The notes below the pieces were generated by a model that was given only the letters and a program-made list of their open reading frames with translations, did not search any database and was not told the DNA's origin. The translations under genes were made by a program, and so were the position numbers. This document shows positions 7,891 to 17,002 of a stretch of DNA of 50,474 nt, piece by piece. Origin of the DNA: Pseudomonadota bacterium. GTDB taxonomy: Bacteria; Myxococcota_A; Bradymonadia; Bradymonadales; GCA-2716585. Positions within the stretch are counted from its first letter, which is position 1, and each line of letters begins with the position of its first letter. The stretch covers positions 1 through 50,474 of the forward strand of contig SYOX01000183.1 in assembly GCA_005804885.1 (NCBI GenBank). Reading direction: 5' to 3'.

Positions 7891-8643
7891 ATGACGGAGC
7901 TTATCCACAAGGCCACGACACACACCGGGCGGCGGCAGAACAACGAGGACGCGCTCAACGTGAGCCCCTCGCTGGGGCTCTACGTCGTGGCCGACGGGAT
8001 GGGGGGCTATGAGGGCGGCGAGGTGGCCTCGGCGCTGGCGGTCGAGACGATCGAGGATTTCTTGAGGCGCAATGTCGAGGACGAGGGGCTGACGTGGCCC
8101 ATCGGCGCGTCGCCCCAGTGGTCCTTCGCGGAGAACCTGGTCATGGCCGCCATCACGCTGGCGCACCGCGCGATCGTGGCCAGAAAGACCGGGCGGCTCG
8201 CCAAGATGGGCACGACGATCGCGATGCTCTTGCGGCACCGGGACAAGATCGTCGTCGGGCACGTCGGCGACAGCCGGGTCTATCGGCTCAGGCAGGGGGA
8301 GCTGGTGCAGGTGACGCGGGATCACTCGCTCTACAACCAGATGCAGGACGCGGGGGTGGTCGATATGCCGCCGCTGAGCGACTACCCTTACGGGCACGTC
8401 ATCACGAGGGCGCTCGGCTTCATGGACCGGGACTGCGCCCCGGACGTGAGGGTGGAGGCGGTGCAGCCGGGCGACACCTGGCTGCTGTGCACGGACGGGC
8501 TGCTCGAAGGGCTGGCCGACGAGGAGATCAAGGTCGGGATGTCGGCCCCGGACGTCGAGCGCGGCTGCGAGGGGCTGGTCGAGCGGGCCTACGAGCGCGG
8601 CAGCAAGGACAACATCACCGCCATCATGGTCCGCGCCGCCTGA
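7891..8643 (+). CDS. PP2C-family Ser/Thr protein phosphatase
   Basis: A 250-residue stand-alone phosphatase with the metal-binding motifs of the PPM family: NNEDA (about 17-21), VADGMGGYEGGEVAS (about 34-48), GTTIAML, VGHVGDSRVYRL (about 124-135), LLCTDGL (about 197-203) and GSKDNITAIMV at the C-terminus. It would dephosphorylate Ser/Thr phosphoproteins, making it the natural opponent of the kinases encoded nearby. Start ATG at 7891 follows GGAGGAGAGGGAG. It has no membrane segment. The sigma-54 promoter at 7791-7806 suggests control by an enhancer-binding protein, possibly the convergent neighbour. Confidence 0.93.
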   Translation: MTELIHKATTHTGRRQNNEDALNVSPSLGLYVVADGMGGYEGGEVASALAVETIEDFLRRNVEDEGLTWPIGASPQWSFAENLVMAAITLAHRAIVARKTGRLAKMGTTIAMLLRHRDKIVVGHVGDSRVYRLRQGELVQVTRDHSLYNQMQDAGVVDMPPLSDYPYGHVITRALGFMDRDCAPDVRVEAVQPGDTWLLCTDGLLEGLADEEIKVGMSAPDVERGCEGLVERAYERGSKDNITAIMVRAA

Positions 8644-8652
8644 GGGTCGCAA

Positions 8653-8682
8653 GATCGCTCGCCGGGCCAGGGCCTAGCGATC
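8653..8682. terminator. Inverted repeat between convergent PP2C and activator genes
   Basis: A 7-bp perfect stem (GATCGCT with AGCGATC) with further internal GGCC/GGCC pairing sits between two convergent stop codons and overlaps the stop of the activator gene. It could serve both directions; no U-tract is present. Confidence 0.4.
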
Positions 8683-10023
8683 GGGCAGCAGGCCGTGGCG
8701 CCGCAGGAGGGTCTTGAGGTGCTTGCGGTCGATGTCCGAGGCGCGGGCGGCGGCGGAGATGTTGTCGTCGCAGCGGGCCATGATGTCGCGCAGGTAGCGG
8801 AGCTCGAAGTTGTTCAGGAGCAGGGCCTTGGCGTCGGCGAAGGGCAGGTCGGCGCGCACGCTCAGGGCGTCGTCGGCCGAGCCCGGCGCCACGGCCATCT
8901 TGAGGTCTGCGAAGCACGCGGCGCCGGGGGAGAGCGCGATGGCGCGGTCGATGACGTTGCGCATCTCGCGGACATTGCCGGGCCAGTCGTGGGCCATGAG
9001 CCGGTGCAGGTTGGCGCCGGAGATCTCGCCGGCCTCGACGCCGCGGTTGCGCATCAGCGCCTTGACGACCGGGACGATGTCCTCTCGGCGGCCGCGCAGC
9101 GGCGGCAGCGCGATCCGCACGACGGAGAGCCTGTAGTAGAGGTCGGGGCGGAAGCTGCCCTCGGTCACGCGGCCCTCCAGGCGGTGGGTGGAGGCGGCCA
9201 CGATCCGCACGTCGATGTCCTGCTCGCGGTCGGCGCCGACGGGGCGCACGCGCCGCTCCTCGATGACGCGCAGCAGGCGGGCCTGAACCTCCAGCGGGAC
9301 CCCGGCCAGCTCGTCGAGGAAGATCGTGCCCCCGTGGGCGCGCAAAAAGGCGCCCTTGCGCGGGTTGGACGCGCCGGTGAAGGCGCCCTTGACGTGGCCA
9401 AAGAGCTCCGACTCCAGCAGCGTGGCCGGCAGCGCGCCGCAGTCGATGACGACGAAGGGCCCCTTGCGCCGCTGGCTGGCCTCGTGGATGGCGCGGGCGG
9501 CCAGCTCCTTGCCCGTGCCCGTCTCGCCTTCGAGCAGCACCGTCACGTCCGACTCGGAGGCCAGCTCCAGGACCGCGATCACCTCGCGCATCACGAGGCT
9601 CTCGGCCACCAGATCGCCGAAGCGCCGCGACTGGCTCGGGGCCACCTCCATGACCTGGGGCCGGGGCTGGATGCGCAGGAAGGTGCGCCCGACCTTGATC
9701 GTCGCCCCGACGGGGACGGTCGACTCGGTGATCAGGGAGCCCTCGTAGAGCGTCCCATTGCGGCTGCCCAGGTCACGCAGCACGATCCGCCCCCTGTCGG
9801 CCCCGACGGCCAGGTGGTGGCGCGAGACGCGGTCGTCGGTCAGGACCAGATCGCACCCGTCCCAGGTGCCGATGATCACCTCCCGGCCGATCAGATCGAC
9901 CGCCCTGCCCATGTCCGGGCCGTCGATCACCACGAGCTGGCAGGGCGAGTTGGCGTCGCCGGCCTCAAGGCTCTCGCTGTGGATGGTGGCGACGGTGGTC
10001 GAGATGTCTCTGTCCGCCCTCAT
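8674..10023 (-). CDS. FHA-domain sigma-54-dependent transcriptional activator (FHA-AAA+-Fis)
   Basis: A 449-residue enhancer-binding protein. Residues about 28-118 form an FHA domain ([34 protein letters not shown]), which binds phosphothreonine. The AAA+ domain follows with Walker A GETGTGK (166-172), the sigma-54-contact loop GAFTGA (213-218), Walker [10 protein letters not shown] (231-239) and the arginine-finger region FRPDLYYRL. The C-terminus is a Fis-type helix-turn-helix ([23 protein letters not shown]). It lacks a receiver domain, so input most likely comes from Ser/Thr kinase signalling, in keeping with the divergent kinase and convergent PP2C phosphatase. Start ATG at 10023. Confidence 0.95.
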   Translation of the reverse strand: MRADRDISTTVATIHSESLEAGDANSPCQLVVIDGPDMGRAVDLIGREVIIGTWDGCDLVLTDDRVSRHHLAVGADRGRIVLRDLGSRNGTLYEGSLITESTVPVGATIKVGRTFLRIQPRPQVMEVAPSQSRRFGDLVAESLVMREVIAVLELASESDVTVLLEGETGTGKELAARAIHEASQRRKGPFVVIDCGALPATLLESELFGHVKGAFTGASNPRKGAFLRAHGGTIFLDELAGVPLEVQARLLRVIEERRVRPVGADREQDIDVRIVAASTHRLEGRVTEGSFRPDLYYRLSVVRIALPPLRGRREDIVPVVKALMRNRGVEAGEISGANLHRLMAHDWPGNVREMRNVIDRAIALSPGAACFADLKMAVAPGSADDALSVRADLPFADAKALLLNNFELRYLRDIMARCDDNISAAARASDIDRKHLKTLLRRHGLLPDR

Positions 10024-10133
10024 GCTCGCTCCCGGGCTGGGGTCGATCTGGCCTGCGAGGTCGGGGTGCGCCGACCGCGCCCGCAGACCTCAAGCCTACC
10101 ACCATCGACGCCTTCCAGAGCAAAGATCGTCGG

Positions 10134-10162
10134 TTGACTCCGGGCCCTCGCTCGTCGACACT
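10134..10162 (+). promoter_or_regulatory. Weak sigma-70-like promoter before Ser/Thr kinase
   Basis: TTGACT (10134-10139) and GACACT (10157-10162) are separated by 17 bp. The -35 is good but the -10 matches TATAAT at only three positions. It lies in the 170-bp divergent region between the activator and kinase genes. Confidence 0.25.
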
Positions 10163-10194
10163 CTGGGCAGGTCCACCATCGGCGCCAAAAAACC

Positions 10195-11157
10195 GTGATC
10201 CGTCAACTTCCTCGACAGCTCGGCCCCTACAAGCTCACCCGGCGCCTTGGCTACGGTGGGATGGCCGAGGTGTACCTGGCCCAGGTCTACGGCGCCAGCG
10301 GCTTTGAGAAGCAGGTCGCCATCAAGACCTTGCTGCCCGAGCACCAGGGCAATGACGAGGTCTTGCGGCACCTGATCCGGGAGGCGCGCCTCGGCGCCAG
10401 CCTCCAGCACCGCAACCTGCTCCAGATCCACGATCTTGGCGTCGATCAAGGGATTTATTACGTCCGGATGGATTACGTCGACGGCGCGGACCTGAGCACG
10501 CTGTGCCGCGTCGAGCGGCCCTCGGCGGCCATCGGGCTGCTGATCATCGAGGAGGTCGCGCTGGCGCTGGAGTACGTCCACGCCTTCGCGGACGAGGCCG
10601 GCCGCGGGCTGGGCCTCGTCCACCGGGACGTCAGCCCCTCCAACATCCTCATCTCGCGCAATGGGGAGGTGAAGCTGGCCGACTTCGGGGTGGCCAAGGC
10701 CACCCACATGGCCCACAACACCCGAGGCAGCGTCCGCAAGGGCAAGTACGCCTACATGTCCCCCGAGCAGGCCAACAACGAGGCGCTGACCCCGGCCAGC
10801 GACCAGTTCGGGCTGGGCGTCACGCTGATGGAACTGCTGTGCGGGCGCCGCCCCTACGACGCCGACACGGTCCTTGAGACTCTGGACCGCATCCGTGAGG
10901 CGGCCCCGCCGAACCTGTCGGAGTTGAGCCAGGCGATGCGCTGGATCATCCAGCGCTGCTTGAGCCGCGGCATCGAGGGGCGCTTCCCCGACACCTACGC
11001 CTTGCGGCAAGCCATCGCCCACGCCCGCAGGACGCTGCCGCCGGTCGGGCCCCCCGAGGTCGGGGCCTGGGTGCGCCGCCAGAAGGCCGCGATGCAGGCC
11101 CAGGGGGACTCCCCGGCGCTTGAGCGCGACACCACCGTGACGACCTCCTACGACTGA
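10195..11157 (+). CDS. Soluble Hanks-type Ser/Thr protein kinase
   Basis: A 320-residue kinase consisting almost only of the catalytic domain: glycine-rich loop LGYGGMAEVYLA (18-29), ATP-anchoring Lys44 in VAIKTL, catalytic HRDVSPSN (143-150), DFGVAK (163-168), and the activation-segment end YAYMSPEQA. The HRDVSPSN variant is common in myxobacterial kinases. No transmembrane segment or extracellular sensor is present, so it is cytoplasmic. It starts with GTG at 10195 without a strong ribosome-binding site. It is divergent from the FHA activator; phosphorylating a ligand of that FHA domain is a plausible role (inference). Confidence 0.92.
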   Translation: MIRQLPRQLGPYKLTRRLGYGGMAEVYLAQVYGASGFEKQVAIKTLLPEHQGNDEVLRHLIREARLGASLQHRNLLQIHDLGVDQGIYYVRMDYVDGADLSTLCRVERPSAAIGLLIIEEVALALEYVHAFADEAGRGLGLVHRDVSPSNILISRNGEVKLADFGVAKATHMAHNTRGSVRKGKYAYMSPEQANNEALTPASDQFGLGVTLMELLCGRRPYDADTVLETLDRIREAAPPNLSELSQAMRWIIQRCLSRGIEGRFPDTYALRQAIAHARRTLPPVGPPEVGAWVRRQKAAMQAQGDSPALERDTTVTTSYD

Positions 11158-11230
11158 ACGGCCCGCTCGGCGAGGGTGGAGCGAGCCCGGCGAGTCCTCT
11201 CCAGATGGGCTCTGGGGCTCTGAAGGGGCT

Positions 11231-13081
11231 TCACTCGTCGGTCCAGTCCTGGCGGTCCTCGTGGATGAGCTCGACGGTCAGCTCGGAGTCCTCGTTGAGG
11301 GGGATCTGCTCGTCGTGGTCGCGGTAGCCGGCCTTCTTGAGGGTGATCTTGATGACGCGGCGGGCCGCCTTGCGCTCGATGGTCAGGGGCGTGCGACCGA
11401 GCTTCTTGTCGCCTTCGAAGATCTCGGCGCCGGGGGGCTCCGAGTTGATGGCGATGGAGGTGGCCTCCTCATCCAGTGTTTTTTGCGCCTTGCTATGGGT
11501 CAAGGGCGAGAAGAACAGGACAGTGAGGGTCAGCGCCGCCACCCCGAGCGTGATCGTCATGGCCACCAGGATCCAGAGGACGGACAACCGCGCGCGGGGG
11601 GCTGGCCGGACGGGGGCCACGACGGACGTGATCGAGGGCGCCGCGGGCAAGGACGGGGCGGTGTGGATGGGGGCCCTGAAGGGGGAGGTGGGCATCAGGG
11701 GGGGGTTGGCCTTGGGCCTGTGGTTCGGCGGCGTGACGACGGTCTTCGCGCCTTCAACCAGGGAGTAGTCCATGACGTTGGAGGCTTCGAGGTCGACGGT
11801 GACAGCGTCGGGGATGTTGACGCTGACCGAATTGGGATCAAAGCGCACCGCGCGGTAGGGGGCGTCCTCGGAGGGCTCGGGCATCTCCACGTCGATGTTG
11901 CGGACGGTGACGGAGGAGGTGTCGGAGGCGTCGTCAAACTCAAGCGAGTCGATGTCGCTGGGGACGCGCTCGAAGACGCTGGTGGGGAGGCCGAGGGCCT
12001 CGTTGAGGTCGACGGCCTTCATCTCGACGGTGCCCAGCGCCCAGGCCGGCAGATCCTCCTGGACGTCCTGGCCATCGGCGGAGGGGGCCACGCGGTAGGG
12101 GTGGGTCAGCTCGTCCGGCGTGGGCCAGCCGAGCTGATGGCGCAGCTCGACCCCGGAGAGGGCCTGCTCGATGGCCTGTGACAGGTCTGCGGCGTCGCGG
12201 AAGCGGACCTCGGGGCGCTTGGCCAGCGAGCGCTCGACGATCGCCTCGATCCAGGTGCCGCTGAACTCGGCCGGCAGCGGCGGGGGCTGCTCGGAGACGT
12301 GCTTGAGGGCCAGCGTCATCGGGCTCTTGCCGGAGAAGGGCGGCGCGCCGGTGACCATGTGGTAGAGGATGCAGCCGAGGCCGTAGATGTCCAGCGCCGG
12401 CGTGATGTGCTCCTCGCCGACGGCCTGCTCCGGGGCCATGTACTCGGGCGTGCCGCAGGTCATGCCCGTGGCGGTCAGGCGCCTGTCCCGATCCTCCCAG
12501 CCCTCCATGACCGCCTTGGCCAGCCCGAAGTCGAGCACCTTGACCTTGCGGCTGCCGTCCTCCAGGCGGCAGACGAAGAGGTTCTCGGGCTTGAGATCCC
12601 GGTGGATGATCCCCTTGGCGTGGGCCTGGGCGAGGCTGCCGAGCGACTCGCGCAGCACCCAGGTGGCCTCGTCGACGGTCAGGCGGCCCTTGCGCGTGAT
12701 GTAATCGTAGAGGTCGTCGCCGTCGAGGCACTCCATGACGAGGTAGGGCAGCTCCCCGCCCCCGGGGTCCTGGTGCAACCCGATGGCGTGGATCATGACG
12801 GCGTTGGGGTGGGTCAGGGCGCTTGCCAGCCGGCCGCCGCGCACGAAGCGCTCGACGACCCCCTCGATCACCAGCGCGCGCGGCAGCAGCATCTTGATCG
12901 CCACCCGGCGCTCCAGGCCCAGCTGGTGCGCCTCGAAGACGACGCCCATGGCGCCGCGCCCGATCTCCTTGCGCAGCTCATACTGCTGCGAGATGACGTC
13001 GCCCGGCTTGGGGATCTTGGGGATGATCGTGATGTCCAACATGCCCTGTGTCGGTGTGCGTTGGGGACCCCTCATCATCAC
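11231..13081 (-). CDS. Membrane Ser/Thr protein kinase with PEGA domain
   Basis: A 616-residue kinase. The N-terminal catalytic domain (about 35-315) has IGRGAMGVVFEA, Lys63 in VAIKML, HRDLKPEN (160-167), DFGLAK and GTPEYMAPEQA. A 180-residue linker of low conservation follows, then one transmembrane helix near 500-525 (VLWILVAMTITLGVAALTLTV) and a periplasmic PEGA domain (IAINSEPPGAEIFEGDKKLG, then KAGYRDHDEQIPL). PEGA domains are beta-folds linked to surface-layer or envelope binding. GTG 13081 is followed by in-frame ATGs at 13078 and 13075 and by M14 at 13042, so the exact start is open. It lies 47 bp after the flavoprotein gene, possibly as last gene of the operon starting at 18768. Confidence 0.93.
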   Translation of the reverse strand: MMMRGPQRTPTQGMLDITIIPKIPKPGDVISQQYELRKEIGRGAMGVVFEAHQLGLERRVAIKMLLPRALVIEGVVERFVRGGRLASALTHPNAVMIHAIGLHQDPGGGELPYLVMECLDGDDLYDYITRKGRLTVDEATWVLRESLGSLAQAHAKGIIHRDLKPENLFVCRLEDGSRKVKVLDFGLAKAVMEGWEDRDRRLTATGMTCGTPEYMAPEQAVGEEHITPALDIYGLGCILYHMVTGAPPFSGKSPMTLALKHVSEQPPPLPAEFSGTWIEAIVERSLAKRPEVRFRDAADLSQAIEQALSGVELRHQLGWPTPDELTHPYRVAPSADGQDVQEDLPAWALGTVEMKAVDLNEALGLPTSVFERVPSDIDSLEFDDASDTSSVTVRNIDVEMPEPSEDAPYRAVRFDPNSVSVNIPDAVTVDLEASNVMDYSLVEGAKTVVTPPNHRPKANPPLMPTSPFRAPIHTAPSLPAAPSITSVVAPVRPAPRARLSVLWILVAMTITLGVAALTLTVLFFSPLTHSKAQKTLDEEATSIAINSEPPGAEIFEGDKKLGRTPLTIERKAARRVIKITLKKAGYRDHDEQIPLNEDSELTVELIHEDRQDWTDE

Positions 13082-13128
13082 ACTTTCTGAGGCGAGTTGG
13101 AAGCATCAGGGCGCTTTGAGGGCTCACC

Positions 13129-14310
13129 TCAGCCCTTGTGACGGGCGTCTTCAAAGCGACGCTCGCCCGGCGACCTCCAGGCGACGCGGGGCCGGAAGGG
13201 GTGATCGCGGCCCTCGACCACGTCGGCGATCAGAGCGCCGAGCACGGGCGCGAACTTGAAGGCGTGGCCGCTGCCGCCGCTGGCCACGACGAGGCCGGGC
13301 CGGTCGGGGTGCTGATCGATGAAGAAGTGACCGTCCCAGGTGTCGCAGTACAGGCAGAGGCGCTGGCCGATCAGCGCCGACGAGGCCAGCCCGGGCAGCG
13401 ACTCGGCCAGGAAGGCTCTGAAGCGGGGCTCCGCAGCCTCGGGGACCTCGCGGGGCGCGTTGGGATCGAGCCGCTGGCCGGGGCCGTGGTTGGCGACCTT
13501 GAGGGTGCCGTCGGCCAGCGCCGGGAAGCCGTACCAGCCCGTCCGGCCGATGTCCGCCGCCCAGGGCGGGAAGGCAGGCGCCTGGTAGCGGGGCGGCACC
13601 TCGACCTTGAAGTGCAGGACGGGCTGGGCCACGGGCCACATCCGATCGGCCAGCTCGGGCAGCAGCACCGGCGTCCACGCCCCGGCGGCGACGACGACGA
13701 CCTCGGCGGCGATATCCCCGGACGTCGTGCGCGCGCCGACGACGCGGCCACGGCGCTCGATCAGGCCGAGGGCGCCGTGGCCCTCGCGCAGCTCGACCCC
13801 CTCGTCGCGGGCCTGCTCGATGAGCGCGGCGACCACCGCGCCGCTCTCGGCCCACCCCGCGCGCGGGTTGAAGTAGCCGTCGACGTGGACCCCGGGCGCC
13901 CACGCCGGATAGCGCCGATGGATGGCCTCGCCCGACAAGCGCTCGGGCCGCAGGCCGCGCGCCAGGAGGCGATCGAAGCTCTCTCGCTCAAAGCCGCCGG
14001 GGGCCATCGGGTCGCGGCTCAGGATGAGGAAGCCGTCCTCGTGGTAGAGCGGCCTCCTGCCCTGCGCCAGCCACTGGGCGTTCCAGGCGTCCCACCCGGC
14101 CAGCGCCTCGGCCATCCAGCCCATGGTCAGGTCGTCGGACCCATAATCCATGCGGATGACCTTGCTGATGTCGGTCGAGGAGGCCAGCGGGTGAGGCAAG
14201 GGGCCGGGGTCGCACAGCGTGACGCTAAAGCCCCGGCGCCGCAGCGCCAGCGCCCCGGTGACGCCAAAGACCCCGGAGCCCAGGATGAGCGCGTGGCGAG
14301 CGGCGCTCAT
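13129..14310 (-). CDS. FAD-dependent oxidoreductase of the monomeric sarcosine oxidase (DAO) type
   Basis: A 393-residue flavoprotein. The dinucleotide fold starts at LILGSGVFGVTGALAL (8-23; a GxGxxG motif) and RRGFSVTLCD. The C-terminal part has LCLYCDTWDGHFFIDQHP and GSGHAFKFAPVLG, which match the region of MSOX/MTOX-type amine oxidases that carries the covalent-FAD cysteine and the substrate pocket. The enzyme should oxidise a secondary amine or amino acid with O2 as acceptor; the substrate is unknown. Its start overlaps the stop of the FGE-like gene by 4 bp (ATGA), so the two are translationally coupled. Pairing with an FGE-like lipoprotein and kinases is unusual and not explained by the family. 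Confidence 0.88.
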   Translation of the reverse strand: MSAARHALILGSGVFGVTGALALRRRGFSVTLCDPGPLPHPLASSTDISKVIRMDYGSDDLTMGWMAEALAGWDAWNAQWLAQGRRPLYHEDGFLILSRDPMAPGGFERESFDRLLARGLRPERLSGEAIHRRYPAWAPGVHVDGYFNPRAGWAESGAVVAALIEQARDEGVELREGHGALGLIERRGRVVGARTTSGDIAAEVVVVAAGAWTPVLLPELADRMWPVAQPVLHFKVEVPPRYQAPAFPPWAADIGRTGWYGFPALADGTLKVANHGPGQRLDPNAPREVPEAAEPRFRAFLAESLPGLASSALIGQRLCLYCDTWDGHFFIDQHPDRPGLVVASGGSGHAFKFAPVLGALIADVVEGRDHPFRPRVAWRSPGERRFEDARHKG

Positions 14311-15983
14311 TCAGCGGAGAGGATGGTGCGAACGGCCCGCAGGCCGATGGTCCGGTTGCGGCAGATGGGCTCGACCTTGTCGCGGGAGGCCGATCGGCAG
14401 AAGTCGGCCTGATCGCGGAAGCTGCCGCCGCGGTGGACCTTCTGCTCGCCGAGCTCTGGGCCGAGGGGGTCGGTCACGGGATCTGCGTTGAAGATCGCGT
14501 AGTTGTCGCTGACCCACTCGGAGACATTGCCGCTGGTGTCAAAGAGGCCAAAGCGGTTGGGCCGCTTCTCGCCGACGTTGTGGATGCGGTCGCCGGCATT
14601 GCCGCAGTACTGGCCCATCTCGGCCACGCGGCTCTCGTTGCAGCCCGAGCCGGTGACCTGACCGGTGAAGTAGGCCGTCGTCGTGTTGCCGCGCGTGAAG
14701 AACTCCCACTCGGCCTCCGTCGGCAGCCTGAAGCCCGCGCAGTCCAGGCCCGCGAAGGTGATCGTGTCGCAGTTGAAGGCGTCTTCGTTGCTGCAGGCAT
14801 TGCCCGTGCAGGAGCCCGCCCCAGGGGTCCCCTCGCAGTCTTCGAGGGTGTAGCAGGCCTCCACCCCGTGCTGCCTTGACAGCTCGTTGAGGAAGGCCAG
14901 CGACTCGTACCAGTTCAGGCAGCTCACCGCGCACTCCGGCCCCGCGCAGTTGGCGTCCGTGGTGGGCGTGCGGCTCGTCACCGCGTCATAGAGGCCGCGG
15001 GTGACCTCGTCGATCGAGACCTCGATCGTTCGGGTCAGCGTCACCGGGTGCTGCGTCTCATCATTGCGGCGGCCCGGCTCATCGAGCGGCGATCCCATCT
15101 GGAGGGTGGCCGGCAGCAGCCGCACGAAGCCGTCGCAGTTGTTGTCCCGGCCGTCGCCGGCCACCTCCTCGGCGTCGGGGTTGATCGTGGCCGGATCGAC
15201 CGCCTCGACGGTCTCGTCGAGGCAGTCGTCGCCGTTGTCCACGAAGCCCTCCGGCTGATCGCAGGCCGTCTGCGAGTCCTCCGGGTTCCCGAAGCTGTCG
15301 CCGTCGCGGTCGCGGAACCAGACCGGCGCGGGCACGTCCAGGCAGTCCAGCGCCTTGGTCTCCTGGTTGCAGCGGAACTCGCCGCACTGGCCGCAAGGAT
15401 CGCCCTCCGTGTCGCTCAGCTCCTCGCAGCCGCCGCACGCGTTGAGGACGCCCTCGCCGGCATCCCCGACGCAGACGGTGTCCAGGGTGGCGGTGTTGCA
15501 CTCAAAGGTGCCCGTGCCGCACGTGCCGCACTCGCCGTCGACGGGGTTCGTCGGCTCACCGCACCCCCCGCAGACGTTCAGCGCGACCTCCCCAAGATCA
15601 CCCCGGCAGACGAGGTTGCCGCGATCGCACTCCAGCTCGCCGGATTCGCAGGTGCCACAGCCGTCGCCAGGCGCGCTGTCGAGGACCTCGCACCCGCCGC
15701 AGGCGTTCTTGGCCGCTTCGCCCAGATCTCCCACGCAGGCGGTCTCTCCACCCTCACCTTCGCACTCGAAGACGCCGCTGTCGCAGGTCCCACAGGCGCC
15801 GCCGACAGGATCGCGCAGCACCCCGCAGCCGCCGCACGCGTTGGCCGGGGTGCACCCCTCGCAGGGGTTGGCCGACACGTCGCACCCGCCGCCATCACCT
15901 CGGATGGCCTCCAGATCCGTAAAAACGTTGCAGCCGGACAGCAGCAACACCGCCCCGACGAACAGACAGGTCTTCTTGACCAT
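14307..15983 (-). CDS. Lipoprotein with Cys repeats, MopE-type motif and formylglycine-generating-enzyme-like domain
   Basis: A 558-residue protein starting at ATG 15983 (GGAGG upstream) with a lipobox in VGAVLLLSGC. Residues about 40-210 hold four repeats of about 42 residues of the form NACGGC-x(8-10)-CGTC-x(2)-G-x-x-EC-x(n)-C-x-GDLGE. Then comes DRDGDSFGNPEDSQTACDQP and GDDCLDE, a MopE-like putative metal-binding motif ending RDNNCDGF, and finally an FGE/SUMF1-like domain (LQMGSPLDEPGR, FRLPTEAEWEFF, FGLFDTSGNVSEWVSD, VHRGGSFRDQADFCRSASR, IGLRAVR). FGE-like domains also serve as sugar-binding or structural modules, so enzymatic activity is uncertain. It is coupled to the flavoprotein gene downstream. 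Confidence 0.85.
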   Translation of the reverse strand: MVKKTCLFVGAVLLLSGCNVFTDLEAIRGDGGGCDVSANPCEGCTPANACGGCGVLRDPVGGACGTCDSGVFECEGEGGETACVGDLGEAAKNACGGCEVLDSAPGDGCGTCESGELECDRGNLVCRGDLGEVALNVCGGCGEPTNPVDGECGTCGTGTFECNTATLDTVCVGDAGEGVLNACGGCEELSDTEGDPCGQCGEFRCNQETKALDCLDVPAPVWFRDRDGDSFGNPEDSQTACDQPEGFVDNGDDCLDETVEAVDPATINPDAEEVAGDGRDNNCDGFVRLLPATLQMGSPLDEPGRRNDETQHPVTLTRTIEVSIDEVTRGLYDAVTSRTPTTDANCAGPECAVSCLNWYESLAFLNELSRQHGVEACYTLEDCEGTPGAGSCTGNACSNEDAFNCDTITFAGLDCAGFRLPTEAEWEFFTRGNTTTAYFTGQVTGSGCNESRVAEMGQYCGNAGDRIHNVGEKRPNRFGLFDTSGNVSEWVSDNYAIFNADPVTDPLGPELGEQKVHRGGSFRDQADFCRSASRDKVEPICRNRTIGLRAVRTILSAE

Positions 15984-16003
15984 TGCGGCTCCTCCCGACC
16001 CGA

Positions 16004-17002
16004 TCACCATGGCAATGAATACTGGACGCCGGCCCCATCAGGGCCGATCCACCCCTGGAGGCCCGAGCCGGCCTCCGGCGCCTGCTCCTCGGGGGCGACG
16101 AGGTAGAGGACCACCCCGGTCAGCGCGATGACCGCGCCGGCGACGTAGGTCCCGAGCACCACGGTCTGGAGCCCCTCGGCGTCTTCGAGGGCCTTGTCGG
16201 CCTTGTCGACGTTGATGGGCTCCTGGGACGAGGCGACCTCCAGATCGTCGACCGCCGTCGCCAGCGTCGTGGCGTCCAGCAGCGCCGCGGTGCCCAGCAC
16301 CGCGACGCCAACCCCCATCGAGATCAACCCCACGGTCTCCATCCCGCTCGACTCGCCCTGCTTGGCCCCACCGGAGCCGTCGGACCCCTTCGGGTTGTCG
16401 ATGTTGAGCGTCAGGCTGGTCGTCTCCATCCCGGTGATCTTGACCTCGCGGTCGGTGCTGACGCCGTAGGCGAAGGCCAGCAGCTTGTAGGTGTCCGGCT
16501 TGAGGTCCACGGGGAAGTCGCTGCAGGGCCGCCGCGCGCCGTCGCCGATCCGGATCTCCATGTCCGAGGGCTCGCACGCGATCTCCAGGCGCCCCGGGCA
16601 CTCGACCCGAAGGCCGATCCGGTACTCCTCGATCTTGGCCCGGATCGTCGCCGGCGGCGGGTCTGGCACCGCGGGCGCCGACAAGGCCTTGACGTAGCTC
16701 TCATCGGCCGCCTTGCAATCCCCCAGGCGGAACTGCGCCCGACCCAGGCTCGCGTACAGGATGTTGGCCTCGCCGGCCTTGATCGCCAGCTGGTAATACT
16801 CCACCGCCGTCGTGAAGTCCTCGCTCTTGAGGGCCTCGCCGGCCTTGACGAAGTAGCCGACCTGCGCCTCGCTCAGCTCGACCGTCTTCTCCTCCTGCGA
16901 CATGGCCGACGACGACCAGAGCACGCCTATCGCCACAACCAGGGCCGCCAGCGCGCCGCTCGCGCCTTGAAGGGTTCTCAGGGTCATGGGGAGGGACCTC
17001 AC
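16004..17002 (-). CDS. Exported TPR-like protein with C-terminal membrane hairpin
   Basis: A 332-residue protein. An N-terminal signal ([17 protein letters not shown]) leads into TPR-like helices ([51 protein letters not shown]). A small beta domain follows ([24 protein letters not shown]-like), then two hydrophobic helices (about 223-245 and 283-305), an acidic PEE linker and the tail [13 protein letters not shown]. The same hairpin-linker-PDGxGA-Trp layout ends the 333-residue protein at 18966-19967. The GTG start at 17002 overlaps the kinase stop, so the pair is translationally coupled; M6 at 16987 is an alternative. It may be the periplasmic partner of the kinase. Confidence 0.75.
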   Translation of the reverse strand: MRSLPMTLRTLQGASGALAALVVAIGVLWSSSAMSQEEKTVELSEAQVGYFVKAGEALKSEDFTTAVEYYQLAIKAGEANILYASLGRAQFRLGDCKAADESYVKALSAPAVPDPPPATIRAKIEEYRIGLRVECPGRLEIACEPSDMEIRIGDGARRPCSDFPVDLKPDTYKLLAFAYGVSTDREVKITGMETTSLTLNIDNPKGSDGSGGAKQGESSGMETVGLISMGVGVAVLGTAALLDATTLATAVDDLEVASSQEPINVDKADKALEDAEGLQTVVLGTYVAGAVIALTGVVLYLVAPEEQAPEAGSGLQGWIGPDGAGVQYSLPW

